From assembly GCF_004341515.1 (NCBI RefSeq), contig NZ_SLZF01000015.1, positions 1 to 64,000 of the forward strand: 64,000 bases of DNA. Direction: 5' to 3'. A model generated the notes under the pieces. The model had not been told where the DNA came from. It made no database searches and saw only the letters and a list, made by a program, of their open reading frames with translations. Below are positions 49,103 through 58,957 of the stretch, one piece after another. The position numbers and the translations under genes were made by a program. Position 1 is the first letter of the stretch. Each line of letters begins with the position of its first letter. The stretch is from Allobosea sp. BK604. GTDB lineage: Bacteria > Pseudomonadota > Alphaproteobacteria > Rhizobiales > Beijerinckiaceae.

Positions 49103-51588
49103 GCCATCGCCTCTTCGAGCATCGTCGCTTCCGCCTCCGCCAGGATCTCGTCCGCCGCCTCGCCATGGACAGCCTCGCGGCCAATCTCCAGCATCACCGC
49201 GACGCTGAGCGGCGAGACGTGATCGAGCGGCTGATGGACGATATGGCCGCCGATTCGTGTCAGCATTTGAGCGAGACGGCCGATATCGAGCAAGCCCGTC
49301 GCGGCATCGGCACGTGCGGCACGCAGCAGCACATGGTCCGGTTCGTGCCGGCGCAGCACGTCATAGACGAGGTCGGTCGACATCGTCACCTGCCGTCCGC
49401 TCTTCTCCTGGCCGGGAAAGCGCTTCTCGATCAGCCCGCCGATCACGGCGCAGGCGCGGAAGGTGCGTTTCATCAGGGCCGATTCGGCAAGCCATTCCTC
49501 GAGGTCGTCGCCGAGCATGTCCTCTGCAAACAGCTCATCGAGCGAGAACGCTCCGCGCGCGATCGCCGCCGACATGTCGCCGAGCGTCCAGACCGCGATG
49601 CCGTAATCGTTGCAGACGAAGCCGAGCGGCCGCATCCGGGCGCGCTCCAGCCGCCGCGTCAGCAGCATGCCGAGCGTCTGGTGGGCGAGGCGGCCCTCGA
49701 ACGGATAGGCGACGAGATAGAAGCGCCCGCCGCGCGGAAAGCTCTCGACCAGGAGCTCACCCGGCTTGGGCAGACGCGATTTCAGGCGCTGCGCATGCAG
49801 CCAGGCCGAGACCTCGTCCGGCAGCTTGTCCCAGTCCTTCGGCGACCCCAGCATGGCGCGGACGCGGGCCGCGAGGAAGGTCGAGAGCGGGAACTTGCCG
49901 CCGGCATAGGACGGGATTTTTGGATCGGTGCCGGCCCTGGTGCGCGAGCACACCACCTCGTTCTCGATGATGCCCTCGAAGCGCAGCACCTCGCCGGCGA
50001 AGACGAAGGTGTCGCCCGTCGTCATCGTCTCCGCGAAATACTCTTCCAGCTCGCCGAGCACGCGGCCGCCGCGCGTGAGCATGCCGGGTTGTCCCGGCTT
50101 TCCGGCGCGCAACCGGCCGAGCCGGACCTTGAGCATGGTCGATTCGACGATCGTGCCGACATTCATCCGGTATTGCTGGATCACGCGCGGATTGCTGGCG
50201 CGGAAGAGCCCGTCCTTGCCCTGCCGCAGCTTCGCGAAGCGCTCATAGCTGCGCAGGGCGTAGCCGCCGGTCGCGACGAAGTTCACGGTCGCGTCAAAGT
50301 CCCCGCGCGCGAGATCCATGTAGGGCGATGCCGTGCGCACCTCCTCATAGAGCGCATCGGGATCGAACCCATCAGAGCAGGCGACGCCGAGCACGTGCTG
50401 GGCGAGCACGTCGAGCGCGCCGATCCGCGGCGGCGGTGTGTCCTGCGCGGCTTCCGCCACCGCATCGAGCGCGGCCCGGCATTCCAGCAGCTCGAAGCGA
50501 TTGGAGGGTACGAGCAGCGCCTGCGAGGGCTCGTCCATGCGGTGATTGGAGCGGCCGATGCGCTGCATCAGCCGGCTCGCGCCCTTGGGCGCGCCGATAT
50601 TGATGACGAGATCGACATCGCCCCAGTCGATGCCGAGATCGAGCGTCGAGGTGCAGACGACGGCCCTCAGCTTGCCCGCCGCCATCGCCGCCTCGACCTT
50701 GCGGCGCTGCTGCGCGTCGAGCGAGCCGTGATGCAGCGCGATCGGCAGGTTGTCGTCGTTGATGTGCCAGAGCGCCTGGAACATGAACTCGGCCTGCATG
50801 CGCGTATTGACGAAGACCAATGTCAGGCGGTGGTCCAGGATGGCCTTGTAGACATCGCGCACGGCATGGCCGGTCGTGTGCCCGGCGAGGGGGATCCGGC
50901 TCGCCGTATGCAGGATGCCGATCTCGGCGCTCGCCCCGCCCTTGACCGTGACCAGCCCGGCCGGCGTGCCGGAGCCGCCGAGGAAGCGCTGCAGGTCGGC
51001 CGGCTCGCGGACGGTCGCCGAAAGTCCGACCGCCGAGAGCTTTGGCGCCAGTGCCCGCAGGCGGGCGAGGTCGAGCGCGAGCAGGTCGCCGCGCTTGGAG
51101 GTGACGAGCGCGTGCAGCTCGTCGAGCACCACGCGCTTGAGGTTGGCGAAGAAGGGTTTTGCGTCGCGATGCGAGACCAGCAGCGCGAGCTGCTCCGGCG
51201 TGGTCAGCAGGATGTCGGGCGGGCGGGCGATCTGGCGGGTGCGCTTGGCGGCGGAGGTGTCGCCGGTGCGGGTCTCGACCGAGATCGGCAGCGACATCTC
51301 GCGGATCGGCGCCTCGAGATTGCGGGCGATATCGACGGCGAGCGCCTTCAGCGGCGAAATGTAGAGCGTATGCAGCCCGTCATAGTCGCCATTGCTCTCG
51401 GCCAGCTCGACCAGCGATGGCAGGAAGCCGGCGAGCGTCTTGCCCGCGCCGGTCGGGGCGACGAGCAGGGTCGAGCGCCCGGCACGCGCCTCTTCCAGCA
51501 GGGCGAGCTGGTGCGGCCGCGCAGTCCAGCCGCGGCTGGCGAACCAGGCCGAAAAGCGTTGCGGGAGGAGGTCGGCGCGCGCGTCCAT
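49099..51588 (-). CDS. lhr: Ligase-associated DEXH-box helicase (Lhr-Core type)
   Basis: 829 residues from ATG 51588 (a TTG at 51597 is possible). Motif I APTGAGKT (47-54), motif II DELH in RVVLDELHAL, TPEQLALL, HHGSLDAQQRRKVEAAM and the QRIGRSNHR motif VI mark a superfamily 2 Lhr helicase; the C-terminal Lhr-specific domains follow. It translocates 3' to 5' on single-stranded DNA. Coupled to pdeM, with the exonuclease and ligase partners encoded 1 kb away on the other strand. Confidence 0.95.
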   Translation of the reverse strand: MDARADLLPQRFSAWFASRGWTARPHQLALLEEARAGRSTLLVAPTGAGKTLAGFLPSLVELAESNGDYDGLHTLYISPLKALAVDIARNLEAPIREMSLPISVETRTGDTSAAKRTRQIARPPDILLTTPEQLALLVSHRDAKPFFANLKRVVLDELHALVTSKRGDLLALDLARLRALAPKLSAVGLSATVREPADLQRFLGGSGTPAGLVTVKGGASAEIGILHTASRIPLAGHTTGHAVRDVYKAILDHRLTLVFVNTRMQAEFMFQALWHINDDNLPIALHHGSLDAQQRRKVEAAMAAGKLRAVVCTSTLDLGIDWGDVDLVINIGAPKGASRLMQRIGRSNHRMDEPSQALLVPSNRFELLECRAALDAVAEAAQDTPPPRIGALDVLAQHVLGVACSDGFDPDALYEEVRTASPYMDLARGDFDATVNFVATGGYALRSYERFAKLRQGKDGLFRASNPRVIQQYRMNVGTIVESTMLKVRLGRLRAGKPGQPGMLTRGGRVLGELEEYFAETMTTGDTFVFAGEVLRFEGIIENEVVCSRTRAGTDPKIPSYAGGKFPLSTFLAARVRAMLGSPKDWDKLPDEVSAWLHAQRLKSRLPKPGELLVESFPRGGRFYLVAYPFEGRLAHQTLGMLLTRRLERARMRPLGFVCNDYGIAVWTLGDMSAAIARGAFSLDELFAEDMLGDDLEEWLAESALMKRTFRACAVIGGLIEKRFPGQEKSGRQVTMSTDLVYDVLRRHEPDHVLLRAARADAATGLLDIGRLAQMLTRIGGHIVHQPLDHVSPLSVAVMLEIGREAVHGEAADEILAEAEATMLEEAMA

Positions 51589-51656
51589 TCTGAACAAAGA
51601 TAGAACGGGTTGGCGCGGGAGGGAATGGCTCAGCGCCCGTCCTCGAGTGGCGCAGG

Positions 51657-52616
51657 CTATCCCCGCTCCGCCACGACCAGCAGCCCGGGCACCGGCTGGT
51701 CGCGATCATGCCGTGTGCTGGCGTCCTCGATCCGCAGCGGCCTGAGCCTCGCCTCGTGCAACCTCTCGCGCAGCCAGAGCTCGGCATGGGCGAAGCGGCG
51801 ATCCTCGCCGACGATGACGCCCTCGCCGCCATGGCTCTGCACGGTGAAGGCGATCAGCCCGCCGGTCTTCAGCACGCGCGCACTCTGGGCGAAGGCGGCG
51901 CCGAGATCGCCGAGATAGACGAAGACATCGGCCGCGATCACGAGATCGGCCGATTTGTCCGGCCGGCTGGCGAGGAAGCTGGTCAGGCCCGCCACCGCGA
52001 GCTTGTCGTAGAGCGGCTGGCCATCGGCCGTGGTCTTGGCGCGCGCGCGCTCGATCATGCGCGGGGAGAGATCGCAGCCGGCGAGGAAGCCGCTCTCGGC
52101 CCGGATCGCCTCGCCCATCAGCCCGGTGCCGCAGCCGAGATCATAGACCGTCTCGAACCGGAAGCTGAGATTGTTCAGCGCACAGACCCGGCCGAGCGCC
52201 TCCTTCAGCAGGGCGGGCGCGCGGTATTGCAGCGCCTCGATCAGATGGCTGTCGAAGCGCTCGGCATAGCCGTCGAACAAGGTGCCGGAGAAATTCTCGG
52301 AGGTCGCCTCCGCGGCCGGCATGGCGCCGACGCGGGCGAGGTCGAGCCTGGCGCCGAAATGGTCGGCCGGGTCGAGCACCAGGCATTGCCGCCAGGCCGT
52401 GGCGGCGTCCTCGTTGCGACCGAGCGCCTCCTGCGCCAGGCCGTAAAGATGCCAGGCGGCTGTGAACCCATAGGCTTCGGCCAGCGTTTGATCGAGGATC
52501 TCGATCGCCGCCTTGGCGTCGCCATCCTTGAAGGCAGCCTCGGCCCAGGCATAGCGCCGGTCGAGCGTCGGGTCGCCGGAGCTGGCGGAATGTGCGCTGC
52601 TGCCCTTTTCAGTCAT
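51657..52616 (-). CDS. TPR-methyltransferase (class I SAM-dependent)
   Basis: 319 residues from ATG 52616. The first 90 residues are tetratricopeptide-like (RRYAWAEAAFKDGDAKAAIEIL; AWHLYGLAQEALGRNEDAATAW). Then a class I methyltransferase: VYDLGCGTGLMGEAIR (motif I), DLSPRMIERARAK, DLVIAADVFVYLGDL. It resembles methyltransferases annotated as NDUFAF5- or trans-aconitate-like, so the substrate is open. It lies between the two halves of the DNA damage set and is divergent from the exonuclease gene with a 40-base gap. Confidence 0.9.
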   Translation of the reverse strand: MTEKGSSAHSASSGDPTLDRRYAWAEAAFKDGDAKAAIEILDQTLAEAYGFTAAWHLYGLAQEALGRNEDAATAWRQCLVLDPADHFGARLDLARVGAMPAAEATSENFSGTLFDGYAERFDSHLIEALQYRAPALLKEALGRVCALNNLSFRFETVYDLGCGTGLMGEAIRAESGFLAGCDLSPRMIERARAKTTADGQPLYDKLAVAGLTSFLASRPDKSADLVIAADVFVYLGDLGAAFAQSARVLKTGGLIAFTVQSHGGEGVIVGEDRRFAHAELWLRERLHEARLRPLRIEDASTRHDRDQPVPGLLVVAERG

Positions 52617-52656
52617 GGCGTGCGGTTTATCTGAGGAGCATGACATTGAACAGACG

Positions 52657-53712
52657 ATGCGCCCCTCCGAGCTGCTGATCCCGACCCCGGCCGGGCTCTA
52701 TTGCCCGCCCGCCGATATCCATATCGATCCCGTGCGGCCGGTGGCGCGCGCGCTGATTACCCATGGCCATTCCGACCATGCCCGCGCCGGTCACGGTGCT
52801 GTGCTGGCGACGCGCGAGACGCTGGCGATCATGGCGCTGCGCTATGGCGAGGGCTTCACCTCGTCGCAGCAGGTGGCCGAGCCCGGCGCGGTGACGCGGA
52901 TCGGCTCCGTCGATTTCCGCTTCGTGCCGGCGGGACATGTGCTCGGCTCGGCGCAGATCGTGGTCGAGTGCAATGGCCTGCGCATTGTCGTCTCCGGCGA
53001 CTACAAGCGTGAGCGCGATCCGACCTGCGCCGGTTTCGAACCCGTCCCCTGCGATATCTTCATCACCGAGGCGACCTTCGGCCTGCCGGTCTTCCGCCAT
53101 CCGCCGGCGCGTGAGGAGGTCAACAAGCTGCTGGAATCGGTCAGGCTCTTCCCGGAGCGCACGCATATTGTCGGCGCCTACGCCCTGGGCAAGGCGCAGC
53201 GCGTCATGGCCCTGATCCGCGAGGCAGGCTACGAGCGGCCGATCCATATCCATGGCGCCCTCGCGACGCTGACCGAGTTCTACGAGGAGGAGGGCGCGCC
53301 TCTGGGCGAGACGCGCCTTGTCGCCGCGAGCGAGCGCAAGGCGCTGGGCGGCGAGATCGTGCTCTGCCCGCCGAGCGCGATCCAGGATCTCTGGGCTCGC
53401 AAATTTCCCGATCCGGTCACCGCTTTCGCCTCCGGCTGGATGCGGGTCCGGGCAAGGGCACGCCAGCGCGGCGTCGAGCTGCCGCTGATCATCTCCGACC
53501 ATGCCGACTGGGACGATCTCCAGGCGACGATCCACGAGACCGGCGCCGGCGAGATCTGGGTCACGCATGGCGAGGCCGATGCGCTGGTGCATTGGTGCGG
53601 CACGGTCGGCCTGAAGGCAAAGCCTCTGCACCTCGTCGGCTATGGCGACGAGGGCGAGGCCGAGCCCGAGCTTGCACCGAACGAGGCTACGCCGAGCGAG
53701 GCCCCGCCATGA
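52657..53712 (+). CDS. Ligase-associated DNA damage response exonuclease (MBL fold)
   Basis: 351 residues of the metallo-beta-lactamase/beta-CASP nuclease type. HGHSDH (36-41) is the metal signature; AGHVLGSAQIVVE, SGDYKRERDPT and ISDHADWDDL supply further ligands. ATG 52657 is used; GAGGAG lies 18 bases upstream, rather far. Its stop overlaps the ligase start. In the Lhr-ligase set this Exo acts on DNA ends before sealing. Confidence 0.92.
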   Translation: MRPSELLIPTPAGLYCPPADIHIDPVRPVARALITHGHSDHARAGHGAVLATRETLAIMALRYGEGFTSSQQVAEPGAVTRIGSVDFRFVPAGHVLGSAQIVVECNGLRIVVSGDYKRERDPTCAGFEPVPCDIFITEATFGLPVFRHPPAREEVNKLLESVRLFPERTHIVGAYALGKAQRVMALIREAGYERPIHIHGALATLTEFYEEEGAPLGETRLVAASERKALGGEIVLCPPSAIQDLWARKFPDPVTAFASGWMRVRARARQRGVELPLIISDHADWDDLQATIHETGAGEIWVTHGEADALVHWCGTVGLKAKPLHLVGYGDEGEAEPELAPNEATPSEAPP

Positions 53713-55337
53713 ACCGCTTCGCCTGGCTGCTCGACCGCCTCGCCTATGAGCCGCGCCGCAACGCCAAGCTGGCGCTGATCGCCGATTACCTGCGCAGCAC
53801 GCCCGATCCCGATCGCGGCTATGCGCTCGCGGCGATGACAGGCGGGCTCGTCTTCCAGAATGCCAAGCCCGGGCTGGTCCGGGCGCTGATCGCCGAGCGC
53901 ACCGATCCGGTGCTGTTCGCGCTCTCCTACGATTATGTCGGCGACCTCTCGGAGACGGTCGCGCTGATGTGGCCGGCGAAGCACGGCGCCAACGCCGTGC
54001 CGCATCTGCCTGAAGTCGTTGCCGGCCTGCGCAACTCGGGCAAGACCGAGCTGCCCCGGCTGATCGCGTCCTGGCTCGATGCACTCGACGAGACCGGGCG
54101 CTGGGCGCTGCTGAAGCTGATCACGGGAGCGCTTCGCATCGGCGTCTCCGCCCGGCTCGCCAAGACGGCTGCGGCCAGCATCGGCGGCATCGCGCCCGAC
54201 GAGGTCGAACACGTCTGGCATGGGCTGGAGCCGCCCTATACCGAGCTTTTCGCCTGGCTCGAAGGCAGGGCGCCGCGGCCGCAGGCGACCGATCCCGCGC
54301 CGTTCCGCCCCGTGATGCTCTCGCATGCGCTCGAGGATGGCGATTTCGCCAAGCTCGACCCGGCCGCCTTCCAGGCCGAGTGGAAATGGGACGGCATCCG
54401 CGTCCAGGCGGTCAGCGGCACGAGGCCAGACGGCACGCGCGTGACGCGGCTCTATTCCCGTACCGGCGAGGATATCGGCGCTTCCTTCCCGGATATCCTC
54501 GAGGCCCTGCTGCTGGACGGCGCGCTCGATGGCGAGTTGCTGGTACGGCGCGAGGAGGCCGTTCAGAGCTTCAATACGCTGCAGCAACGCCTGAACCGCA
54601 AGAGCGTCACCCCGAAGATGCTGGCTGAATACCCGGCCCATATCCGCGCCTATGATCTGCTCGTCGACGGCGAGGAGGATATCCGCGAGCTGCCGCTCGG
54701 TGAGCGCCGCAAGCGGCTGGAGAATTTCGTCTCGCGGCTCGCTTCGCCGGCGGTCGATCTGTCGCCGCCGATCCCGTTCGGAAGCTGGGAGGAACTGACT
54801 GCCGCGCGCGCCGATCCAGCCTCGGCGGGGGCCGGCGCCGATGCCGAGGCGGTCGAGGGCTGCATGCTCAAGCGGCTCGATTCGCCCTATTTGCCCGGTC
54901 GACCCAAGGGCTACTGGTACAAATGGAAGCGCGATGCCCGGCTGGTCGATTGCGTGCTGATGTATGCCCAGCGCGGCCATGGCAAGCGCTCGTCCTTCTA
55001 TTCCGATTTCACCTTCGGCGTCTGGCGGACGTCGCCGGAGGGCGATGAGCTCGTGCCGGTGGGCAAGGCCTATTTCGGCTTCACCGATGAAGAGTTGGTC
55101 GAGCTCGACCGTTTCGTTCGCCGCAACACGCTCAATCGCTTCGGCCCGGTGCGCGAAGTCACGCATGAGGCTGGGAGCGGGCTCGTGCTCGAGGTCGCCT
55201 TCGAGGGCTTGCAGCGCTCGACGCGGCACAAATCCGGCCTTGCCATGCGCTTCCCGCGCATCAGTCGCATCCGCTGGGACAAGCCGCCACGCGAGGCCGA
55301 TCGCATCGAGGCGCTTGAGCAGCTCCTGCCGGCTTGA
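53709..55337 (+). CDS. Ligase-associated ATP-dependent DNA ligase
   Basis: 542 residues. An N-terminal DNA-binding domain (1-190) is followed by the nucleotidyltransferase domain with Lys226 in KWDGIR, GELLV (motif III), EGCMLKRLDSPY (motif IV) and KWKRD (motif V), then an OB domain. This is the LIG partner of the PdeM-Lhr-Exo group, a core-bacterial repair ligase distinct from LigD. ATG 53709 overlaps the exonuclease stop by four bases. Confidence 0.94.
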   Translation: MNRFAWLLDRLAYEPRRNAKLALIADYLRSTPDPDRGYALAAMTGGLVFQNAKPGLVRALIAERTDPVLFALSYDYVGDLSETVALMWPAKHGANAVPHLPEVVAGLRNSGKTELPRLIASWLDALDETGRWALLKLITGALRIGVSARLAKTAAASIGGIAPDEVEHVWHGLEPPYTELFAWLEGRAPRPQATDPAPFRPVMLSHALEDGDFAKLDPAAFQAEWKWDGIRVQAVSGTRPDGTRVTRLYSRTGEDIGASFPDILEALLLDGALDGELLVRREEAVQSFNTLQQRLNRKSVTPKMLAEYPAHIRAYDLLVDGEEDIRELPLGERRKRLENFVSRLASPAVDLSPPIPFGSWEELTAARADPASAGAGADAEAVEGCMLKRLDSPYLPGRPKGYWYKWKRDARLVDCVLMYAQRGHGKRSSFYSDFTFGVWRTSPEGDELVPVGKAYFGFTDEELVELDRFVRRNTLNRFGPVREVTHEAGSGLVLEVAFEGLQRSTRHKSGLAMRFPRISRIRWDKPPREADRIEALEQLLPA

Positions 55338-55343
55338 TCCGGT

Positions 55344-55748
55344 TCAGGCTCGAAGGAGTGTATTGGCGAAGGCTGCAGCGAGAAGCCCGGCTGCAGCTAG
55401 CGCGTGATAGGCGGCAAAGCGCAGAAAAGCCTCGCGGCGCGCTTGCGCGAACAGGCCCTGCGCTTCGCTCTCCGCCGGCCGCTCGGACTTGTCGAGCATC
55501 AGCCAGATCTCGGTGCGCTTATAGGGACGCGACAGTGCCTGGCGGGCCATCATCACCAGCCAGAGCGCGACGAGCAGCGCGCAATAGCCGCCTCCCTTCA
55601 GCGCGGTGGAGAGATTGGCTGATAGCCCGACCATCAGGCAAAGCGTCGCCAGCCCGGCGAAACCGCAGGCCCGCGCGGTCGATATCTCCGCCAGTGCCCG
55701 CAGGCGTCGGCGCAGTCGGAAGGCTTCGGACTCGGGCGCATCAGGCAT
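55344..55748 (-). CDS. Small membrane protein, unrecognised
   Basis: 134 residues with three likely membrane spans (ACGFAGLATLCLMVGLSA; GYCALLVALWLVMMA; YHALAAAGLLAAAFANTLL) and a charged loop between spans 2 and 3 (RPYKRTEIWLMLDKSERPAE). It converges on the ligase gene with six bases between. Followed upstream by two other small membrane protein genes on the same strand, probably one transcript. No function assigned. Confidence 0.8.
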   Translation of the reverse strand: MPDAPESEAFRLRRRLRALAEISTARACGFAGLATLCLMVGLSANLSTALKGGGYCALLVALWLVMMARQALSRPYKRTEIWLMLDKSERPAESEAQGLFAQARREAFLRFAAYHALAAAGLLAAAFANTLLRA

Positions 55749-55779
55749 GGCGACCTCGGGCCGGCCGCCCTTGCGCCCG

Positions 55780-56136
55780 TCATCCCGACAGGCCCGTCAC
55801 GGCCGGCAGTGCCAGAATAAGCACCCCCACCAGCCAGATGCCAAGCGAGGCCGCATCACTATTTCGTCGTCCGGTCGCGCGTTCGAAGATCGCTGCCGGC
55901 ACGCCGGCGAGGATGAGGCAGGACACCGCCACGAAGAGCGAGGTGAAATAGAACAGCAGGATCGGCGAGGAGATGAAGAAGGCCGGGGCCAGCAGGAATT
56001 TGACCAGGATGAAGGCCGGGTCGAAATAGGGCGAGAAATGCATGCCGGAAAGCAGGGAGAAGCCGGCGATGCCGACCAGCAGCCCATCCTGCCGCGCCAG
56101 TTTCTCGCGTTCGTCACTGTCGGGACCGAGGCTCAT
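55780..56136 (-). CDS. Small membrane protein, unrecognised
   Basis: 118 residues from ATG 56136. A charged N terminus (GPDSDEREKLARQDG) precedes three hydrophobic segments (LLVGIAGFSLLSG; FILVKFLLAPAFFISSPILL; SLFVAVSCLILAGVPAA) and a final one (GIWLVGVLILALPAV). It starts four bases behind the YggT-type gene. No family recognised. Confidence 0.75.
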   Translation of the reverse strand: MSLGPDSDEREKLARQDGLLVGIAGFSLLSGMHFSPYFDPAFILVKFLLAPAFFISSPILLFYFTSLFVAVSCLILAGVPAAIFERATGRRNSDAASLGIWLVGVLILALPAVTGLSG

Positions 56137-56140
56137 GGCG

Positions 56141-56443
56141 TCACCCTGATGCGGCGGGCAGAAGGCCGAGCATGCGCACCGCGTAGAACAGCACGAAACG
56201 CAGCAGCAACAGCCAGACCACGGCAAAGAGATTGAGGAGCGGCGCCGGCACCAGCGCGGGCGTCACCACCCGCACGACATTCAACACCGGATCGGTCATC
56301 TGGCTGAAGACGCGCCAGATGACCTTGTCGCTGTCGGGCGGGAAGAAGAGCGACAGGATATAGCGGCCGAGCAGCGTATAGATCAGCGCGGCCAGGATCA
56401 GATTGGGCAGGTGAAATACCCAGAACCCGTCGGTGGCGGTCAA
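56141..56443 (-). CDS. YggT family membrane protein
   Basis: 100 residues from TTG 56443, which has GGAGATATC upstream; no ATG fits. The YggT fold is recognisable: a first helix LILAALIYTLLGRYILSLFF, the SQMTDPVLNVVRVVTPAL loop and a second helix LNLFAVVWLLLLRFVLFYAV. Members affect osmotic or cell-division-linked membrane functions; here it heads a three-gene group of small membrane proteins. Confidence 0.85.
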   Translation of the reverse strand: MTATDGFWVFHLPNLILAALIYTLLGRYILSLFFPPDSDKVIWRVFSQMTDPVLNVVRVVTPALVPAPLLNLFAVVWLLLLRFVLFYAVRMLGLLPAASG

Positions 56444-56570
56444 GCAGATATCTCCAGCGGCGGCCCATGGCGAATTGTCGAAGATGCCGGCGGCGCCCCG
56501 CCATCGCCAATGGGGAAGGGGCAGGACGCAAGGTCCCGCCCCCGGTTTCGTCATCGTGTCGCGCTGCGGA

Positions 56571-58559
56571 TCAGACGGTTTTCTCTTCCATCAGCGTGCC
56601 GCCGCGCGGGCGCCGGCAAGCGTCGACGAAATCCATCATCTGCTTCGACGGCGCTTCGGTCAGCATCGACACCACGTACATCGCCAGGAAGCCGGCCGGC
56701 AGGCCGAACAGTGCCGAGGAGATGTTGTTGATGTTGAACCAGCCGATTTTCGAGGCGAGCGGGTTGGTGACCAGCGCAGGCCCCGCCGCGACTGCCGGGT
56801 CGGCCAGGAACTTCGTCATGGCTTCGGCCGAGATCAGCGGAGCGCCGGTGACCGGGTTCAGCAGCGAGCCCATGCCGAAATACTGCACGCCGAGATGCGG
56901 GTAGTATCTGGTGATCACCAGGTAGAACAGTGTCAGTCCGAAGCCCACCGTGATGCCGGCGATGGCACCTGCGGAATTGGCGCGCTTCCACCAGATGCCG
57001 AGCACGAGCGCCGGGAACAGGCCGCCCGCCGCCAGCGAGAACGCCCAGGACACCATCGCGAGAATGTCCGAGGGCCTAGTCGAGGCGGTATAGGCGGCGA
57101 GGATCGCGACCAGCACCAGCAGGACCCGCGACACGATCAGTCGCCGCGCCGTCGGCGCGTTCGGATCGATAATCTTGTAATAGACGTCGTGCGAGAGCGC
57201 GTTGGCGATGGCGAGCAACAAGCCGTCCGCAGTCGAGAGCGCGGCGGCGAGGCCGCCGGCCGCGACGAGGCCGGTGATGACATAGGGCAGGCCGGCGATT
57301 TCAGGCGTCGAGATCACCACCACGTCGGTGTTGATGCCGAAATCCTGAAGCCGCAGCACGCCGGTATGGCCGGAGACTGCGCCGCAGGCGGCCGTGATGG
57401 CTTGCACGCTTTCCGCCGCCTTGCCGCAGATCGTCACCAGCCCGAGCTTGCCCCAGCTGAAGACCCATTGCGGCATGTCGGCGAGATTCTTGCCGATCAG
57501 GGTCGAATAGACCTCGAGCTTCGAGAACGCCGCATAGGCCGGCGCCGTGAAGTAGAGCAGGAAGATGAAGAGCAACGACCAGGCGACCGAGATGCGCGCC
57601 TCACGCACCGACGGCGTGGTGAAATAGCGCATCAGCACGTGCGGCAGCGAGGCCGTGCCGACCATGAGACACAGGATCAGGGCGAAATAGTTCGCCGGGC
57701 TGTAGTTCAGGAACGGCTGCGTGTGCGGCTTCAGCGAGGCCGTCGTGGCGAGGTTGTTCTGCAGGAAGCTCTGCTCGAGATTGGAGATCTCCTGCAGGGC
57801 CTGGCCATAGGTGAGCTGCGGGATCGGCAGGCCGTATTTCTGGGCCGAGAGAATGACGACCGGGACGAGATAGGCCACGATCAGCACGATGTACTGCGCG
57901 ACCTGCGTCCACGTCACCGCCCGCATGCCGCCCAGCATCGAGCAGACCAGGATGCCGGCGAGGCCGACATAGACCGCAACGGTGAAGTCCATATCGAGGA
58001 AGCGCTGGGCGATCAGGCCGGTGCCGAAGATCTGCGCCACCACATAGGTGAAGGAACAGGCCAGCAGCACGATGACGCCGAGCAGCCGGGCAGTGTTGCC
58101 GCCATAGCGTGCCGAGAGGAAGTCCGGCACCGTATAGGCGCCGAATTTGCGCAGGAACGGCGCGATCAGCACCGCCACCAGCACATAGCCGCCGGTCCAG
58201 CCCAGGACGAAGGCGAGGCCGTCATAGCCGAGCAGGAAGAGCGAGCCCGCCATGCCGATGAAGGAGGCGGCCGACATCCAGTCTGCACCGGTCGCCATGC
58301 CGTTATAGAAGGCCGGCACGGAACGGCCCGCGACGTAATATTCCGAGACTTGCACCGTCCGTGAGATGATGCCGATGAAAGCATAGACCAGGATGGTGAA
58401 GCCGACGAACATATAGCCGAGGACTTTGTTCGGGACGCCGGCCCGCTCGAGGATGGCGACCAGGATGATAAAGGCGACGAATCCGCCCGTATAGATTCCG
58501 TAGATGCGGCCGAGACTGGATGTGAACCCAGCGTTGCCGGCTTGCGCTTCGCTTGACAT
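56571..58559 (-). CDS. Sodium:solute symporter, large subunit (acetate/VC_2705-type)
   Basis: 662 residues of the SSS family with about 13 membrane helices. Segments typical of ActP-like cation/acetate symporters include YYVAGRSVPAFYNGMATGADWMSA and VPDFLSARYGG. The C terminus contains extra helices before the DACRRPRGG tail. The small subunit gene (58579) lies 19 bases upstream, the usual two-gene arrangement for this subfamily. Probably imports acetate or another short carboxylate with sodium. Confidence 0.93.
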   Translation of the reverse strand: MSSEAQAGNAGFTSSLGRIYGIYTGGFVAFIILVAILERAGVPNKVLGYMFVGFTILVYAFIGIISRTVQVSEYYVAGRSVPAFYNGMATGADWMSAASFIGMAGSLFLLGYDGLAFVLGWTGGYVLVAVLIAPFLRKFGAYTVPDFLSARYGGNTARLLGVIVLLACSFTYVVAQIFGTGLIAQRFLDMDFTVAVYVGLAGILVCSMLGGMRAVTWTQVAQYIVLIVAYLVPVVILSAQKYGLPIPQLTYGQALQEISNLEQSFLQNNLATTASLKPHTQPFLNYSPANYFALILCLMVGTASLPHVLMRYFTTPSVREARISVAWSLLFIFLLYFTAPAYAAFSKLEVYSTLIGKNLADMPQWVFSWGKLGLVTICGKAAESVQAITAACGAVSGHTGVLRLQDFGINTDVVVISTPEIAGLPYVITGLVAAGGLAAALSTADGLLLAIANALSHDVYYKIIDPNAPTARRLIVSRVLLVLVAILAAYTASTRPSDILAMVSWAFSLAAGGLFPALVLGIWWKRANSAGAIAGITVGFGLTLFYLVITRYYPHLGVQYFGMGSLLNPVTGAPLISAEAMTKFLADPAVAAGPALVTNPLASKIGWFNINNISSALFGLPAGFLAMYVVSMLTEAPSKQMMDFVDACRRPRGGTLMEEKTV

Positions 58560-58578
58560 GATTTCGCTCCCCCCGGGC

Positions 58579-58836
58579 TCAATCGTCTTCGGCCACGCCG
58601 GATTCGCGGTCGATCCTGTCCTGAGCCTTGGCGAACCAGAACAGCATCACGACGAACGCGATCAGTGAGCCCTGCGCGGCCATGTAGAAGCCGAGCGGGA
58701 AGCCGAAGAATTTAATCGAGTTGAGTGGGACGACGAAGGCGTGGACGATGTAGCCGAAGAATACCCACAGAGCCATCATGACGATCATCAATCGGCTCGT
58801 CTTGGACCAATGTGTATCGTGTTGTTCTGATTGCAT
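58579..58836 (-). CDS. Sodium/solute symporter small subunit (DUF4212)
   Basis: 85 residues with two membrane helices (LMIVMMALWVFFGYIVHAF; GFYMAAQGSLIAFVVMLFWF) and the signature W-K-TSRLM and PLNSIKFFGFPLGFY of the DUF4212 partner of SSS symporters. The acidic tail ends ESGVAEDD. First gene of the symporter transcript. Confidence 0.93.
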   Translation of the reverse strand: MQSEQHDTHWSKTSRLMIVMMALWVFFGYIVHAFVVPLNSIKFFGFPLGFYMAAQGSLIAFVVMLFWFAKAQDRIDRESGVAEDD

Positions 58837-58957
58837 CGATGTTCCCTCCCCCTGCGTTGCCGGATTATGTTTTCGGCTTCGCGGATTTTGATCGGCTGGA
58901 TCGTATTGAGCTCCTTAGTCGAATTCCGGACGCTAGGTTAATCTATGGCTTCAGCAG

